Below are positions 51,785 to 60,290 of a stretch of DNA of 64,000 bases, piece by piece; position 1 is the stretch's first letter; every line of letters starts with the position of its first letter. Source of the stretch: Bradyrhizobium sp. CCBAU 051011 (GTDB lineage Bacteria; Pseudomonadota; Alphaproteobacteria; Rhizobiales; Xanthobacteraceae); contig NZ_CP022222.1 of the NCBI RefSeq assembly GCF_009930815.1, positions 6,490,501-6,554,500 on the forward strand. Reading direction: 5' to 3'. Under the pieces are notes generated by a model that had not been told where the DNA came from, did not search any database, and worked only from the letters and a program-made list of their open reading frames with translations. The position numbers and the translations under genes were made by a program.

Positions 51785-53470
51785 TTATGGCCGGATCGCG
51801 CGCAGAGGAACGATGAAATCGGTGCCTTCGCCGGTCTCGCCGCCCTGGTTGATGCTGTGATCGGACACAATGATCGAGCCGCCGGTGGTCAGGACCTCCG
51901 CGATCCGCACGAGCGCGTCCTGCGGGATCGTGATGCGGTCCAGCGCCTCGGCCGGGCTGTTCTGAGCCGGCAGCGGCTTCGCCTCGGTGGCTGAACCGCC
52001 GGCCGGCCTGCGCCGAACAGGACGTTCGTCCTCGCTGACGGGAACTGCGTTGCGGGCCGCCGGCAGCGACACCACCGACCAGCGCAGCAGGTTGGGATCG
52101 TTCTTGTCGGCCTCCGCAGTGAAGACATGCGTGCCCAGCGGCCGGTCGCCCGGCGCGATCGTTACGGGAACGTCGAACTGCGGCTTGAAGTTCTCGCGGA
52201 CGTAGAGCTTGGCGTCCTTGCGGCTGACGAACACGGCGATCTGACCGGCACGCCGGGGCGCTTCGACCTTGGCAGCCTTTTCCGCACCACCGGGCAGACG
52301 CGTCGTATCTTTCTTCGCGTCAGGTGCAATGGCCTGTGCATCGGTGACCGCCTTGACGGGCTCTGTCGGCTTTTCGGTCACCTTCGATTCAGTAGCGTTG
52401 GATTCCGCCGCTTCGACCTTGGCAGGCTCCGCATTGACGATCGCGGCCGTCGGGGCCTCGCTGTTCACCTCATCGGACTTTGTTTCCGACTTCGCTTCGA
52501 CTTTCGCCTCGCCGGACTTGTCCCAGGCCTCCGTGTTCGCCGTATCGCCGGCCGGCTGCGCCTTGGCTGCAGACGGTGCTGCATCGGACATGACCGCGTT
52601 CTTCGCCGCCAGCGCGCGGCTGGCATCGGCTGTATGGGTTTGTTCGCGCAACGGGGCGGTGTGGCCAACGGTGGATCTGAGATCGAGACTTGGCTCCGAG
52701 TTCGCCAGGCCGGCATTCTCCGGCTTGGTCGCGCGGCCGGCGTCCGCGCCCTTGTCGCTCTTTATCGCGGGCGCATCGAGCTTGGGGTCGTCGGCGATCA
52801 GGGGCTGCGGCACGACCTTCTGCGCCACCAGCAAGGGGTGCGCGATACTGGCCGGCGTGATCTGGCCGGGCGTGATGATGACGCGCGCGCCCATCCTCGT
52901 CCAATTCCACATCTTCACGGCAAAGGCCGTCGGCATGCGGATGCAGCCGTGCGACGCCGGATAGCCCGGCAGCACGCCGGCATGCAGCGCAACACCCGAC
53001 CAGGTGATGCGTTGCATGTAAGGCATCGGTGCGCCGCTGTAGATGTTGGAGCGGTGCATCTTGTGCTTCTGGATGACGCTGAACACGCCCATCGGGGTCG
53101 AGTGACCTTTCATGCCCGTCGAAACCGGGCTTTCGGCGAACAACCCGTTGGCGTCGTAGACGCGGAGCTTCTGCTGCTCGATCGAGATCGCGATGATCAG
53201 CGGACCCTGCGGCTTGGCTTTGGATTCCTTGACGGCCGCCTCGACCTTGGCCGAAGGCCGGCGTGCCTTTGGCTTGCGCGGCTGCGCCGGCGGCATGGGC
53301 CGGTAATAGCTCGGATCGGAATCCTGCCAGTAGAAGAGGGCTGCGGCATCTGCATTGGAAGCGGCGGCGACGGCACCGGCCGCGGTCAAAATCGCTATCT
53401 GCCAAAATCGCTGTTTGGAAATCTTGCCCGCACCACTCGCACTGAAAAATCGATGCCCGTTCACGCGCAT
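51785..53470 (-). CDS. L,D-transpeptidase (YkuD) with long disordered linker
   Basis: 561 aa. After a signal segment (QIAILTAAGAVAAASNADAA) and a basic stretch comes the YkuD domain (about 90-215) with the catalytic HAGVLPGYPASHGCIRMPT. Residues about 235-410 are an Ala/Glu/Lys-rich low-complexity linker, and a second folded part (about 415-555: GQIAVFVSRKDAKLYVRENF) resembles a degenerate second YkuD-like domain ending in ALVRIAEVLTTGGSIIVSDH. The enzyme makes 3-3 peptidoglycan cross-links or attaches outer-membrane proteins. The YkuD domain near the N-terminus and the length are unusual for the family. Confidence 0.88.
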   Translation of the reverse strand: MRVNGHRFFSASGAGKISKQRFWQIAILTAAGAVAAASNADAAALFYWQDSDPSYYRPMPPAQPRKPKARRPSAKVEAAVKESKAKPQGPLIIAISIEQQKLRVYDANGLFAESPVSTGMKGHSTPMGVFSVIQKHKMHRSNIYSGAPMPYMQRITWSGVALHAGVLPGYPASHGCIRMPTAFAVKMWNWTRMGARVIITPGQITPASIAHPLLVAQKVVPQPLIADDPKLDAPAIKSDKGADAGRATKPENAGLANSEPSLDLRSTVGHTAPLREQTHTADASRALAAKNAVMSDAAPSAAKAQPAGDTANTEAWDKSGEAKVEAKSETKSDEVNSEAPTAAIVNAEPAKVEAAESNATESKVTEKPTEPVKAVTDAQAIAPDAKKDTTRLPGGAEKAAKVEAPRRAGQIAVFVSRKDAKLYVRENFKPQFDVPVTIAPGDRPLGTHVFTAEADKNDPNLLRWSVVSLPAARNAVPVSEDERPVRRRPAGGSATEAKPLPAQNSPAEALDRITIPQDALVRIAEVLTTGGSIIVSDHSINQGGETGEGTDFIVPLRAIRP

Positions 53471-53744
53471 ACCCTCAATCCAGCTACTCGAATCTACTGT
53501 CCTGCCAATTCATTTGTTGTCGCAGAGGCGAAAAGCGTTCACCAGCGTAAGCCTTCTAATTTCAGTGCTTTTCGCCCTAATCGTAGCAAAAAAGCCTCAC
53601 ATTCCGTTAAACCGCGTCGGCTCGATCTGACGCCATCCATAAGGCGGTACTTGGGCCTGTACTTGGGCCCACCAATCTTCCCGTGGCCTTCCTGTGTGAC
53701 ATTCCGGCACTACATAGGCGATGAGCCCTTCATCGGAGATATCA

Positions 53745-54293
53745 ATGACATCCAAGGCCGTCGTTACGTGTGACAAGAAGTGGAAGATTCTGGCCTTGGT
53801 GGTAGTGGTGCTGGCGTTGTGGCAGGCCGGCCCGGCCTTTGCCGCTGATGAGCCCGATCTGATTTTTCGCCGGTCGACGGTGTTCAAATGGCTGAGCCCG
53901 AACGACAAGCTCGCAACCTACGCCGTCGACGATCCCGAGGTCGACGGGGTGGCCTGTCACTTCACGGTGCCGGAAAAGGGCGGTTTCAAGGGCTGGCTTG
54001 GCCTCGCCGAGGAGGTCTCGGATATCTCGTTGGCCTGCCGCCAGATCGGCCCCGTCAAGTTCAAGCACAAGCTGGAGCAGGGCGATGACATGTTTCGCCA
54101 GCGCCGCTCGCTGTTCTTCAAGAAGATGCAGATCGTTCGCGGCTGCGACGCCAAGCGCAACGTGTTGGTCTACATGGTCTATTCGGACAGGCTGATCGAA
54201 GGTTCACCCAAGAACTCGACCTCCTCGGTGCCGATCATGCCCTGGGGGACGACCGACGCCGCGGTTCAGAAATGCGGTGAATTCATCCAGTAA
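53745..54293 (+). CDS. creA: CreA family protein
   Basis: 182 aa from the ATG at 53745, which has GGAG 6 nt before it. A membrane or signal segment (WKILALVVVVLALWQAGPAF) precedes the conserved domain: YAVDDPEVDGVACHFTVPEK, GWLGLAEEVSDISLACRQIG, FKKMQIVRGCDAKRNVLVYM and the end SVPIMPWG. CreA is a small periplasmic protein found across proteobacteria beside or apart from creBCD, with no known activity. Three cysteines are conserved-looking. Confidence 0.9.
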   Translation: MTSKAVVTCDKKWKILALVVVVLALWQAGPAFAADEPDLIFRRSTVFKWLSPNDKLATYAVDDPEVDGVACHFTVPEKGGFKGWLGLAEEVSDISLACRQIGPVKFKHKLEQGDDMFRQRRSLFFKKMQIVRGCDAKRNVLVYMVYSDRLIEGSPKNSTSSVPIMPWGTTDAAVQKCGEFIQ

Positions 54294-54337
54294 GCCCCGA
54301 TGGCCTCCCGCGTCCGGGATGGGGGTTTTGGGCTTAC
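54290..54337. terminator. Symmetrical hairpin spanning the ends of creA and a minus-strand frame
   Basis: GTAAGCCC (54290-54297) pairs with GGGCTTAC (54330-54337), and an inner TCCCG/CGGGA stem lies between. The arms carry the stop codons of creA (plus) and of the short minus-strand frame at 54334, so the element looks like a shared bidirectional terminator. Confidence 0.5.
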
Positions 54338-54468
54338 CGTTTGAGCGGATTGGAATATTGGCGGGCCTCCGGGCCGGGAACGACCTTGCGGTCGCGGCAA
54401 CCGACCAGATGCACCAATTTCTGCGGCGCCGAAACATTGCCGCGGAATTCGCTGCCTTGCTGCGACAT
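54334..54468 (-). CDS. Possible 44-residue protein or remnant
   Basis: A frame with high-GC third positions reads MSQQGSEFRGNVSAPQKLVH, then LVGCRDRKVVPGPEARQYSN and PLKR. Its stop lies within a hairpin arm opposite the creA stop, which is how real convergent genes end. No clear ribosome site precedes the ATG and the family is unknown to me. It may be the C-terminal remnant of a larger gene, since the frame continues upstream to 54681. Confidence 0.35.
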   Translation of the reverse strand: MSQQGSEFRGNVSAPQKLVHLVGCRDRKVVPGPEARQYSNPLKR

Positions 54469-55010
54469 CGCACCACAAACGCTTGACGGATGCGCTGAGG
54501 CTTTTTCCTGGTGCTTCAGGGAAGGATCGATCCGCGAGTTACTCCCGGACAAATTTCCAACAACCGGCTGGCCGGGTTTGCGGGTCGGGGTGTCATTGCC
54601 AACATCGATGTTGCGATGGCCCACGACTGCTGTCCTTTGTTGAGGAGGGGTCGAAACGCACGAGCCCGCGCAAAGTTGCACGGTGTCCGGTTGAGTCGGC
54701 CGGACCGAAGCTTCGGTTCATCCGGTAAGCCTGCGAACGAGACGTTCCTCGTCCACTGGACGAGGGTCAAAGCGGTTCCAATGGCCGGCTTGCAGTGTTC
54801 AGCCGGAACATCTGAAGCGAGGGCGGCCTGGCTGAATTCATTGGGCTTTTCCCGCCATTGTTTCGTCGGGCAGCGGCGACGAAACAATTCTCCTGTGTGA
54901 CGAAACCATTTTTCGTTTTCGGCGCAGAGGTCCGGAAACGGCCCGCGGCTATCCAGATTGGCAACGAGACGGCGGCGGCTAGCGGCCACCGACAACCGGA
55001 GACAGTTCAG
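54469..55010. other. Long intergenic region without a confident gene
   Basis: About 540 nt. Overlapping frames of 80-236 codons occur on both strands, none with a ribosome site, motif or consistent codon bias. It may be a decayed gene or a long control region for the small exported genes that follow. Confidence 0.4.
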
Positions 55011-55172
55011 ATGCGGAACCTCAGCTTCATCCTCGCCTTTGCCTTCGTTCTGGCGGGTCCCTCGATGGCTGGTTCCTCCGATCAGGCCCTGCCGGGCGTC
55101 GGCACCTTTGCCTATAGCGGCTCGCCGGTTGCGACCACGGCCGATCAGCAGATGGTCTTGGCCGCCAAGTAA
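55011..55172 (+). CDS. Small exported protein
   Basis: 53 aa. GGAG precedes the ATG by 9 nt. A typical signal peptide (MRNLSFILAFAFVLAGPSMA) leaves a mature peptide of about 33 residues, SSDQALPGVGTFAYSGSPVA plus TTADQQMVLAAK. No family is recognised. It is followed after 44 nt by another exported protein gene, so the two may share a transcript. Confidence 0.6.
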   Translation: MRNLSFILAFAFVLAGPSMAGSSDQALPGVGTFAYSGSPVATTADQQMVLAAK

Positions 55173-55216
55173 GCGTGGCGTATCCGTTGCAACGAGATCG
55201 CCGATAAAGGCCCTGC

Positions 55217-55615
55217 ATGCTGGCACGTATCTGTTTGACCGTAATTCTGACGTCCCTCCTTCTCAGCGGTGCGGCGCAGGCTCAGGTCCAGTTTCAGCCG
55301 CCGCAGACCTCATTCCGTTCGCTCTTCAAGGTGCCTGACCCGCGCGGCGAGTTCGTGCGGCTCTGCGCGCCCCATATGGTCGGACGCTGGGCCCATCCCG
55401 AAAGCGTCTGCGGCTGCCTGCATGATTACGCCGCCGCGACCGTGGAAGATGCCGACCTGCGCGAAGCGCTGCTGCGCGGCATCAGCGAGACCGGGGTGCC
55501 GACGATCGAAACCGCATGGGTCCCGGCGTCGAAGCAAGCCCTGATCGGCCCGACCTTCACCAAGATCGCCAAGCCGACGCTGCAATGCATGTTCGAGCCG
55601 GCGACGAACCAGTAA
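55217..55615 (+). CDS. Exported hypothetical protein with a conserved Cys cluster
   Basis: 132 aa. The signal peptide MLARICLTVILTSLLLSGAA ends near AQAQ. The mature part has FVRLCAPHMVGRWAHPESVC with a following GCLHDYAAATV, and a last cysteine in TLQCMFEP. The spacing suggests disulfides rather than haem attachment, since no CxxCH is present. The family is common in bradyrhizobia as a hypothetical protein. Role unknown. Confidence 0.72.
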   Translation: MLARICLTVILTSLLLSGAAQAQVQFQPPQTSFRSLFKVPDPRGEFVRLCAPHMVGRWAHPESVCGCLHDYAAATVEDADLREALLRGISETGVPTIETAWVPASKQALIGPTFTKIAKPTLQCMFEPATNQ

Positions 55616-55715
55616 CGTCGGCGTTACTTAGTCTCCTACAATTCCCTCAGTCTCGACACGCCGACAACGCCCATTGTAAGCAACGGTCGGTCGACGATCT
55701 GTGCGGGGCCTGTCA

Positions 55716-56942
55716 ATGCAGCCCGGACGAATCCTGCTCTCATGCGCGGTGCTTCTCGTGCTGGGCGTGCCAGCCGCCGCTGCGCCCGATGAGGACCTGT
55801 TGGGAAAGGCGGCCGGCTACCCGATCGGCTCGCGCGCCAACTGGTTTTATGACGAGCATGTCCGGGTCGGATCGTTCAGCCACCTCGACAGCATCCTGCC
55901 GCACTACACGCTGAAGAAGGCGGCTTCTCCGCGGCCGCTACGGAAAGTTTCCACCGAGCCGAAGATCGACTATCGGTTCGAACAGCAGACCTATACGCTT
56001 GACGACTTTCTCAACCATCAGCGCGTCACCGGCTTTCTGCTGATCAAGGACGGCGAACTCCTGGCCGAACGCTATCAGTACCATCGCAATGCGGACCACC
56101 GTCTCGTTTCGCATTCGATGGCGAAGTCCATTGTCAGCATTGCAGTGGGGATGGCGCTGGCCGAAAAGAAGATTGCCTCGCTCGACGACACCATCGCCCA
56201 ATACGTGCCAGGGCTTGCCGGCAATCCCTATGGCGAGACGACGATCCGCAACATGCTGCGGATGGCGTCCGGCGTGCCGTTCCAGGAAATCTATGACGGC
56301 AAGGACGATCTGGCGAAATTCAACAGGATCCGCCTGACGCAGGACTCGGTCGCGGCGCTGCGCGCGTTTACGACGCGCGAGGTCGAGCAGGGGACGCGCT
56401 TTCACTATGCGTCCAACCAGACCGTTGCTCTCACGCTGTTGGTCCGCGCGGTGACTGGCACGTCGGTGAGCGAATATCTGACGACGCGCCTGTGGCAGCC
56501 GATGGGCGCGGAGGCTGATGCGACCTGGGTCAGGATCAAGGACGGCACCGAAACCGGCTCGGGGAGTTTCAATGCGGTCCTGCGCGACTATGGCCGCCTG
56601 GGCTTATTGCTGGCGAACGACGGCGCCCTGGGCGACAGGCAGATCGTGCCGAAGGATTATCTGCTCGACGCCACCGACTGGCACCGCCAGCCCGAGGCGT
56701 TCACGCCGCGCAAGGCCACGCCCTATTTCGGCTATGGCTACCAGTTCTGGCTGTTTCCGGGCGAGAAGCGGCGGTTCGCGCTGCTCGGCGTCTACGGCCA
56801 GTCGATCTTCGTCGATCCCGAGCTCAAGCTGGTGATGGTCATTACCGCGGCGGCGAAGAACGCCAGTGTCGGCAAGGAGCTGTTCGCGCGCGAGCGCGAT
56901 GCGCTGTGGCGCGGGGTCGTCGCCAAATATGGCAGCTGGTAG
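55716..56942 (+). CDS. Serine hydrolase, beta-lactamase/PBP4-like fold
   Basis: 408 aa. A signal peptide (RILLSCAVLLVLGVPAAAAP) precedes a class C beta-lactamase-type domain: catalytic SxxK in LVSHSMAKSIVSIAVG, YxN in RFHYASNQTVALTL, and FGYGYQFWLFPGEKRRFALL, then GVYGQ, in place of the KTG/HxG box. Such proteins are esterases, peptidases or 6-aminohexanoate-dimer-hydrolase relatives rather than true beta-lactamases. The ATG at 55716 is chosen over a GTG five codons upstream since the signal peptide starts there. Confidence 0.9.
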   Translation: MQPGRILLSCAVLLVLGVPAAAAPDEDLLGKAAGYPIGSRANWFYDEHVRVGSFSHLDSILPHYTLKKAASPRPLRKVSTEPKIDYRFEQQTYTLDDFLNHQRVTGFLLIKDGELLAERYQYHRNADHRLVSHSMAKSIVSIAVGMALAEKKIASLDDTIAQYVPGLAGNPYGETTIRNMLRMASGVPFQEIYDGKDDLAKFNRIRLTQDSVAALRAFTTREVEQGTRFHYASNQTVALTLLVRAVTGTSVSEYLTTRLWQPMGAEADATWVRIKDGTETGSGSFNAVLRDYGRLGLLLANDGALGDRQIVPKDYLLDATDWHRQPEAFTPRKATPYFGYGYQFWLFPGEKRRFALLGVYGQSIFVDPELKLVMVITAAAKNASVGKELFARERDALWRGVVAKYGSW

Positions 56943-56982
56943 GCTGGGCTCAACATCGAACAGATAGCACAGGGGAAAGACC

Positions 56983-57432
56983 ATGCGATCCATCATCATC
57001 GGGCTTATCAGCATATTGCCGTTCGTTGTGTCTCCGGCTTCGGCCGCCGACGCGGCCAGTGAGGAAGCCAACAAAAAGGCAGTACTCGAATTCTACGATG
57101 CGGCGCTGAACCGGAAGGACTTTGACGCCGCCGCGAAGTATTTCGGACCGCACTATATCCAGCACAATCCGACGGCGCCTGATGGCATCGAAGGTTTCAA
57201 GACCTTCCTCGGTTTCCTCAAGGAGAAGTTTCCGGACTCCCGCAGCGAGATCAAGCGTGTCTTTGCCGACGGTGACTACGTGATCCTGCACGTCCACAGC
57301 GTACGCGAAAAGGGCACGCGCGGCCGCGCCATCGTCGACATTTTCAGGCTCGAGAACGGCAAGATCGTCGAGCACTGGGATGTTATCCAGGAAGTGCCGG
57401 AGAAGGCCGCCAACACCAACGGCATGTTCTAG
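56983..57432 (+). CDS. Exported SnoaL/NTF2-like protein
   Basis: 149 aa. A signal peptide (IIIGLISILPFVVSPASAAD) is followed by a SnoaL-like cone fold: NKKAVLEFYDAALNRKDFDA, YFGPHYIQHNPTAPDGIEGF and VDIFRLENGKIVEHWDVIQE. The His and Asp of YIQHNP and EHWDV match the SnoaL polyketide-cyclase group, whose exported members have no proven role. It follows the serine hydrolase by 40 nt and may share its transcript. Confidence 0.9.
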   Translation: MRSIIIGLISILPFVVSPASAADAASEEANKKAVLEFYDAALNRKDFDAAAKYFGPHYIQHNPTAPDGIEGFKTFLGFLKEKFPDSRSEIKRVFADGDYVILHVHSVREKGTRGRAIVDIFRLENGKIVEHWDVIQEVPEKAANTNGMF

Positions 57433-57450
57433 CGCCTCGCGAGCGCGCCG

Positions 57451-57678
57451 CTATCGTTTCTTCGTCCCCAGCCGCGGAATGCACTTGCGCGTGCGCACCA
57501 CGCCAGACGTCGTCATCTGCGAGCCCTGGACTTCCTTGATCTGTCCCGCCGGGCACGATCCGTCGTCGACCAGAACACGCTGGCCGAGCCTGAGGTCGAC
57601 GATGTCCTGCTCGCGCGAGACCGCTTGAGCGAACGCAGGCGTGGCGAGCAACGACAGAACGAGGGCGGCGGCTTTCAT
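57451..57678 (-). CDS. Small exported conserved hypothetical protein
   Basis: 75 aa from the ATG at 57678. A signal peptide (KAAALVLSLLATPAFAQ) precedes REQDIVDLRLGQRVLVDDGS, then CPAGQIKEVQGSQM and a basic Cys-containing tail (RTRKCIPRLGTKKR). Two cysteines may form a disulfide. A TTG at 57687 with AGGA upstream and a GTG at 57702 overlapping the preceding stop are alternative starts. It is cotranscribed with the 50-residue membrane protein just upstream. Function unknown. Confidence 0.7.
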   Translation of the reverse strand: MKAAALVLSLLATPAFAQAVSREQDIVDLRLGQRVLVDDGSCPAGQIKEVQGSQMTTSGVVRTRKCIPRLGTKKR

Positions 57679-57698
57679 CGGCGTCAAATCGGTCTTCC

Positions 57699-57851
57699 TC
57701 ACTTGGTCTTGATCTTCAGCCCGTCGGGACCGACATTGATCTGCAGGCCCTCGGGTTCTTGCTTGGCCTTATAGAGATTGTAGCTGAGCGCGCCGACCGC
57801 GACGATCAACACGCCGATAATGAGATAGAGGACGTTGCGATTGCCAGGCAT
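57699..57851 (-). CDS. 50-residue single-span membrane protein
   Basis: The frame reads MPGNRNVLYLIIGVLIVAVG, ALSYNLYKAK, QEPEGLQINVGPDGLKIKTK. One hydrophobic helix (about 7-24) is followed by a short polar tail. The layout is that of a small membrane protein often seen in bradyrhizobial genomes. Its stop overlaps the first possible start of the next gene. A purine-rich stretch (GGTGGAAATGG) precedes the ATG. Function unknown. Confidence 0.65.
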   Translation of the reverse strand: MPGNRNVLYLIIGVLIVAVGALSYNLYKAKQEPEGLQINVGPDGLKIKTK

Positions 57852-57938
57852 CCGCCATTTCCACCGTGACATTGATTTGAGGCATTGAGCTTAGTGACGC
57901 GGCGGCGATTCTGATAGAGCGCCGGCCGGCCGGAGCGG

Positions 57939-59438
57939 TCAGCTCGCGGCTTTCCGCTGTTTGCCTCGATCGGTTCCGCGGGCCTTGCGAGCTGCCTGCA
58001 ACGCGGCGAGCGATGACTTCGCCAGCCGTTCGGCCGAGGCGACCAGTTGCGGCAGCTTGTGGCCGGCAAATCCCAGCACAAAGCCGGGGAGCGGCCGCGC
58101 GCGAAAATAGGTTTCCGCCAACAGCCAGCCTGCGACACCGGCATCCGCCTTTGCCTTTGCGGCAACCAGCGGATCGGTCGATGGATCGAACCGCGCGACC
58201 AGATGCAGGCCCTGCGAGGGCACCGGCACCGAGAGCATTCCCTGCGATGCCGCCGACAGGGTCGAGGCCAGCACATCGCGCGCTTCGCGGTAGATCCCGC
58301 GCACCTTGCGCAGGTTGGCCGCGAACGCGCCGGAATTGAGCATGTCCGCCACGGCGCCTTCGAGCAGCGTGCCGGGAAAGCGATCGAGCGCAGCGCGGGC
58401 GGTCGTCACCGGCCCGACCAGCCGCTCGGGCAGCGCGCAATAGCCGATGCGCAATCCGGGAAACAATGTCTTGGCAAACGTGCCCATGTAGATGACGCGC
58501 GAGAGGTGGTCGATGCCGGCGAGCGACAGCAGTGGTGCGCCGTCGTATCGAAACTCGCTGTCGTAATCGTCCTCGATCACGAAGGCGCCGGCGTCCCTGG
58601 CCCAGTCGAGCAGCTCCAGCCGCCGCGGCATCGACATCTGCACGCCCAGCGGAAACTGGTGCGACGGGGTCACGTAGGCCGCGCCCGCCGTAGCAGCGAG
58701 AGCCCGGCCCCGGGCCACGATCATGCCTGATACATCGACAGCCACGGCGACGGGACGCAGGCCGCAATGTCCGATCGCTCGTCTTGCGGCGGGATAGCCG
58801 GGGTCCTCGCACCAGATCTGATCGCCAGGCTTGAGGATCGCGCTGAGCACGATCCGCAACGCGTGCTGCGTTCCCGACGTCAGCATGATCTGGTCCGGAT
58901 CGCAGCGCAGCCCGCGCGCCGACAGCAGGTGATCGGCAATCGCGGCGCGGAGTTCATGGCTGCCTCGCGGGTCTCCATAGTGAAGGTGCTCGGTGCCGAA
59001 GGCGCGCATGCGCCGGCCGGCAAACGCCCGGAAGCGCTGCAGCGCCCGCTCGTCGATATGCGTGCAGCCGAGCGCCAGCGGGCCCTGCTGCTGCAGCTCG
59101 ACCGCGATCTTGGTCTTGCGTGCCTCGTTGGCTGGGGCAGGGATGCGCGCGGCGACGAAGGTGCCGGAGCCGACGGTGGCCACGGCAAAGCCATCCGCGA
59201 TCAGCCGCTCATAAGCCGAGGTGACGGCGTTGCGGCGGAAACCGGTCTGTTTTGCAAGGGTGCGCGACGGCGGCAGCGGCTCGCCGGGTTTTGCGATCCC
59301 GCCCGTGATGGCGTGACACAGCGCCTGATAGAGCCGGTGCTGGGAAGAGGCGCCCGGCGTGACGTGCGCACCCGAGAGATCGAGCGCGAGCTCGGCCTTG
59401 CGTCGCGGCGGCGGCAAATTGGTCGGAATGTTTCGCAT
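57939..59438 (-). CDS. MocR-type GntR regulator with aminotransferase domain
   Basis: 499 aa. An N-terminal GntR winged helix (HRLYQALCHAITGGIAKPGE, then LAKQTGFRRNAVTSAYERLI) is joined to a fold-type I aminotransferase domain. The PLP lysine lies in VIYMGTFAKTLFPGLRIGYC, with CEDPGYPAARRAIGHCGLRP and EDDYDSEFRYDGAPLLSLAG before it. MocR proteins use PLP as an effector instead of catalysing transamination. It is divergent from a pyridoxamine-phosphate-oxidase-family gene, which suggests a PdxR-like role in vitamin B6 metabolism. The ATG at 59438 gives the better N-terminus than 59492. Confidence 0.92.
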   Translation of the reverse strand: MRNIPTNLPPPRRKAELALDLSGAHVTPGASSQHRLYQALCHAITGGIAKPGEPLPPSRTLAKQTGFRRNAVTSAYERLIADGFAVATVGSGTFVAARIPAPANEARKTKIAVELQQQGPLALGCTHIDERALQRFRAFAGRRMRAFGTEHLHYGDPRGSHELRAAIADHLLSARGLRCDPDQIMLTSGTQHALRIVLSAILKPGDQIWCEDPGYPAARRAIGHCGLRPVAVAVDVSGMIVARGRALAATAGAAYVTPSHQFPLGVQMSMPRRLELLDWARDAGAFVIEDDYDSEFRYDGAPLLSLAGIDHLSRVIYMGTFAKTLFPGLRIGYCALPERLVGPVTTARAALDRFPGTLLEGAVADMLNSGAFAANLRKVRGIYREARDVLASTLSAASQGMLSVPVPSQGLHLVARFDPSTDPLVAAKAKADAGVAGWLLAETYFRARPLPGFVLGFAGHKLPQLVASAERLAKSSLAALQAARKARGTDRGKQRKAAS

Positions 59439-59500
59439 GGAATTGGCACTATCGCAGACCAAATTGGCCGGTACAACTGTCAACGACCGCACTCAATTGG
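59417..59500. promoter_or_regulatory. Four AATTGG direct repeats between MocR and PNPOx genes
   Basis: AATTGG occurs at 59417-59422, 59441-59446, 59462-59467 and 59495-59500, all in the same direction, at 24, 21 and 33 nt intervals. MocR regulators bind direct repeats spaced by about two helical turns, so this is a likely operator. The first copy lies within the start of the MocR gene. Confidence 0.5.
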
Positions 59501-60238
59501 ATGGGGACTGCCGTGACCGACGCCGTGACCGCCGACGCGTATCCGTTATCGCCGCGAAACCAGGTGAAGCGGCGCCACGATCGCGGCTTCTACGACCATG
59601 CCACGGTCCATCGCCTGCTCGACGCCTCGATGCTGTGCCACGTCTCCTATGTGATCGACGGCCAGCCCTATTGCACGCCGACGTTCTTCTGGCGCGAGGG
59701 CAGCAAACTGTACTGGCACGGCAGCAGCGCCAGCCGCATGCTGCGCAACCAGTCGGAGGGCGAGCGGGTCTGTCTTACGGTCGCACATCTCGACAGCCTG
59801 GTGCTGGCCCGCTGCGGCTTCAACCATTCGGCGGACTACCGCGCCGTGATGGCGTTCGGCACGGCATACCTCGTCACCGATCCGATCGAGAAGGAACGCG
59901 CACTGGTCGCCATGGTCGACCGCTTCTTTCCTGACCGCACCGCGAGCTTGCGACAAAGCACGGTGCAGGAGATCAAGGCGACATCGGTCATCGCGATGGA
60001 GATCGAGCAGGCGTCCGCCAAGATCAGGTCGAAGGGCGTCGCCGACGACGATGAGGACTATGAGCTGCCAATCTATGCCGAGCGGATTCCGGTGCGCACA
60101 GTGCTGGGGCGGCCGGAACCCTGTCCGCGGCTGCTCGACGGCGTCGAGCGCCCGGCGTCGCTGCGCGGCTATTCGGAAGGCCGCCTGCTCGAAGATGCAT
60201 TGCGGGATGCGCATTTTGCGCATTACGCCGGCGGCTGA
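59501..60238 (+). CDS. Pyridoxamine 5'-phosphate oxidase-family protein
   Basis: 245 aa. The split-barrel flavin fold is visible in LLDASMLCHVSYVIDGQPYC, PTFFWREGSKLYWHGSSASR and ERVCLTVAHLDSLVLARCGF, with NHSADYRAVMAFGTAYLVTD following. This group (often called PNPOx-like or Nim-like) binds FMN or haem and is not always a B6 oxidase. The ATG at 59501 is used; a GTG at 59513 is possible. It is divergent from and probably regulated by the MocR protein. It precedes the peptidase gene by 52 nt. Confidence 0.9.
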   Translation: MGTAVTDAVTADAYPLSPRNQVKRRHDRGFYDHATVHRLLDASMLCHVSYVIDGQPYCTPTFFWREGSKLYWHGSSASRMLRNQSEGERVCLTVAHLDSLVLARCGFNHSADYRAVMAFGTAYLVTDPIEKERALVAMVDRFFPDRTASLRQSTVQEIKATSVIAMEIEQASAKIRSKGVADDDEDYELPIYAERIPVRTVLGRPEPCPRLLDGVERPASLRGYSEGRLLEDALRDAHFAHYAGG

Positions 60239-60290
60239 GATCGGGGTAGGGTGGACGCTCCTTCCTCGATTTGCTGACTGGAGCCGCCGC

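Noticed and set aside
54516..55226. 236-codon minus-strand frame over the gap and the first small exported gene
   Set aside because: It overlaps two better-supported genes with signal peptides on the other strand and has no motif.
56104..56136. Antibiotic resistance by a class C beta-lactamase
   Set aside because: The SxxK and YxN boxes are present but the KTG box is not, and the overall pattern fits esterase or peptidase-like serine hydrolases.
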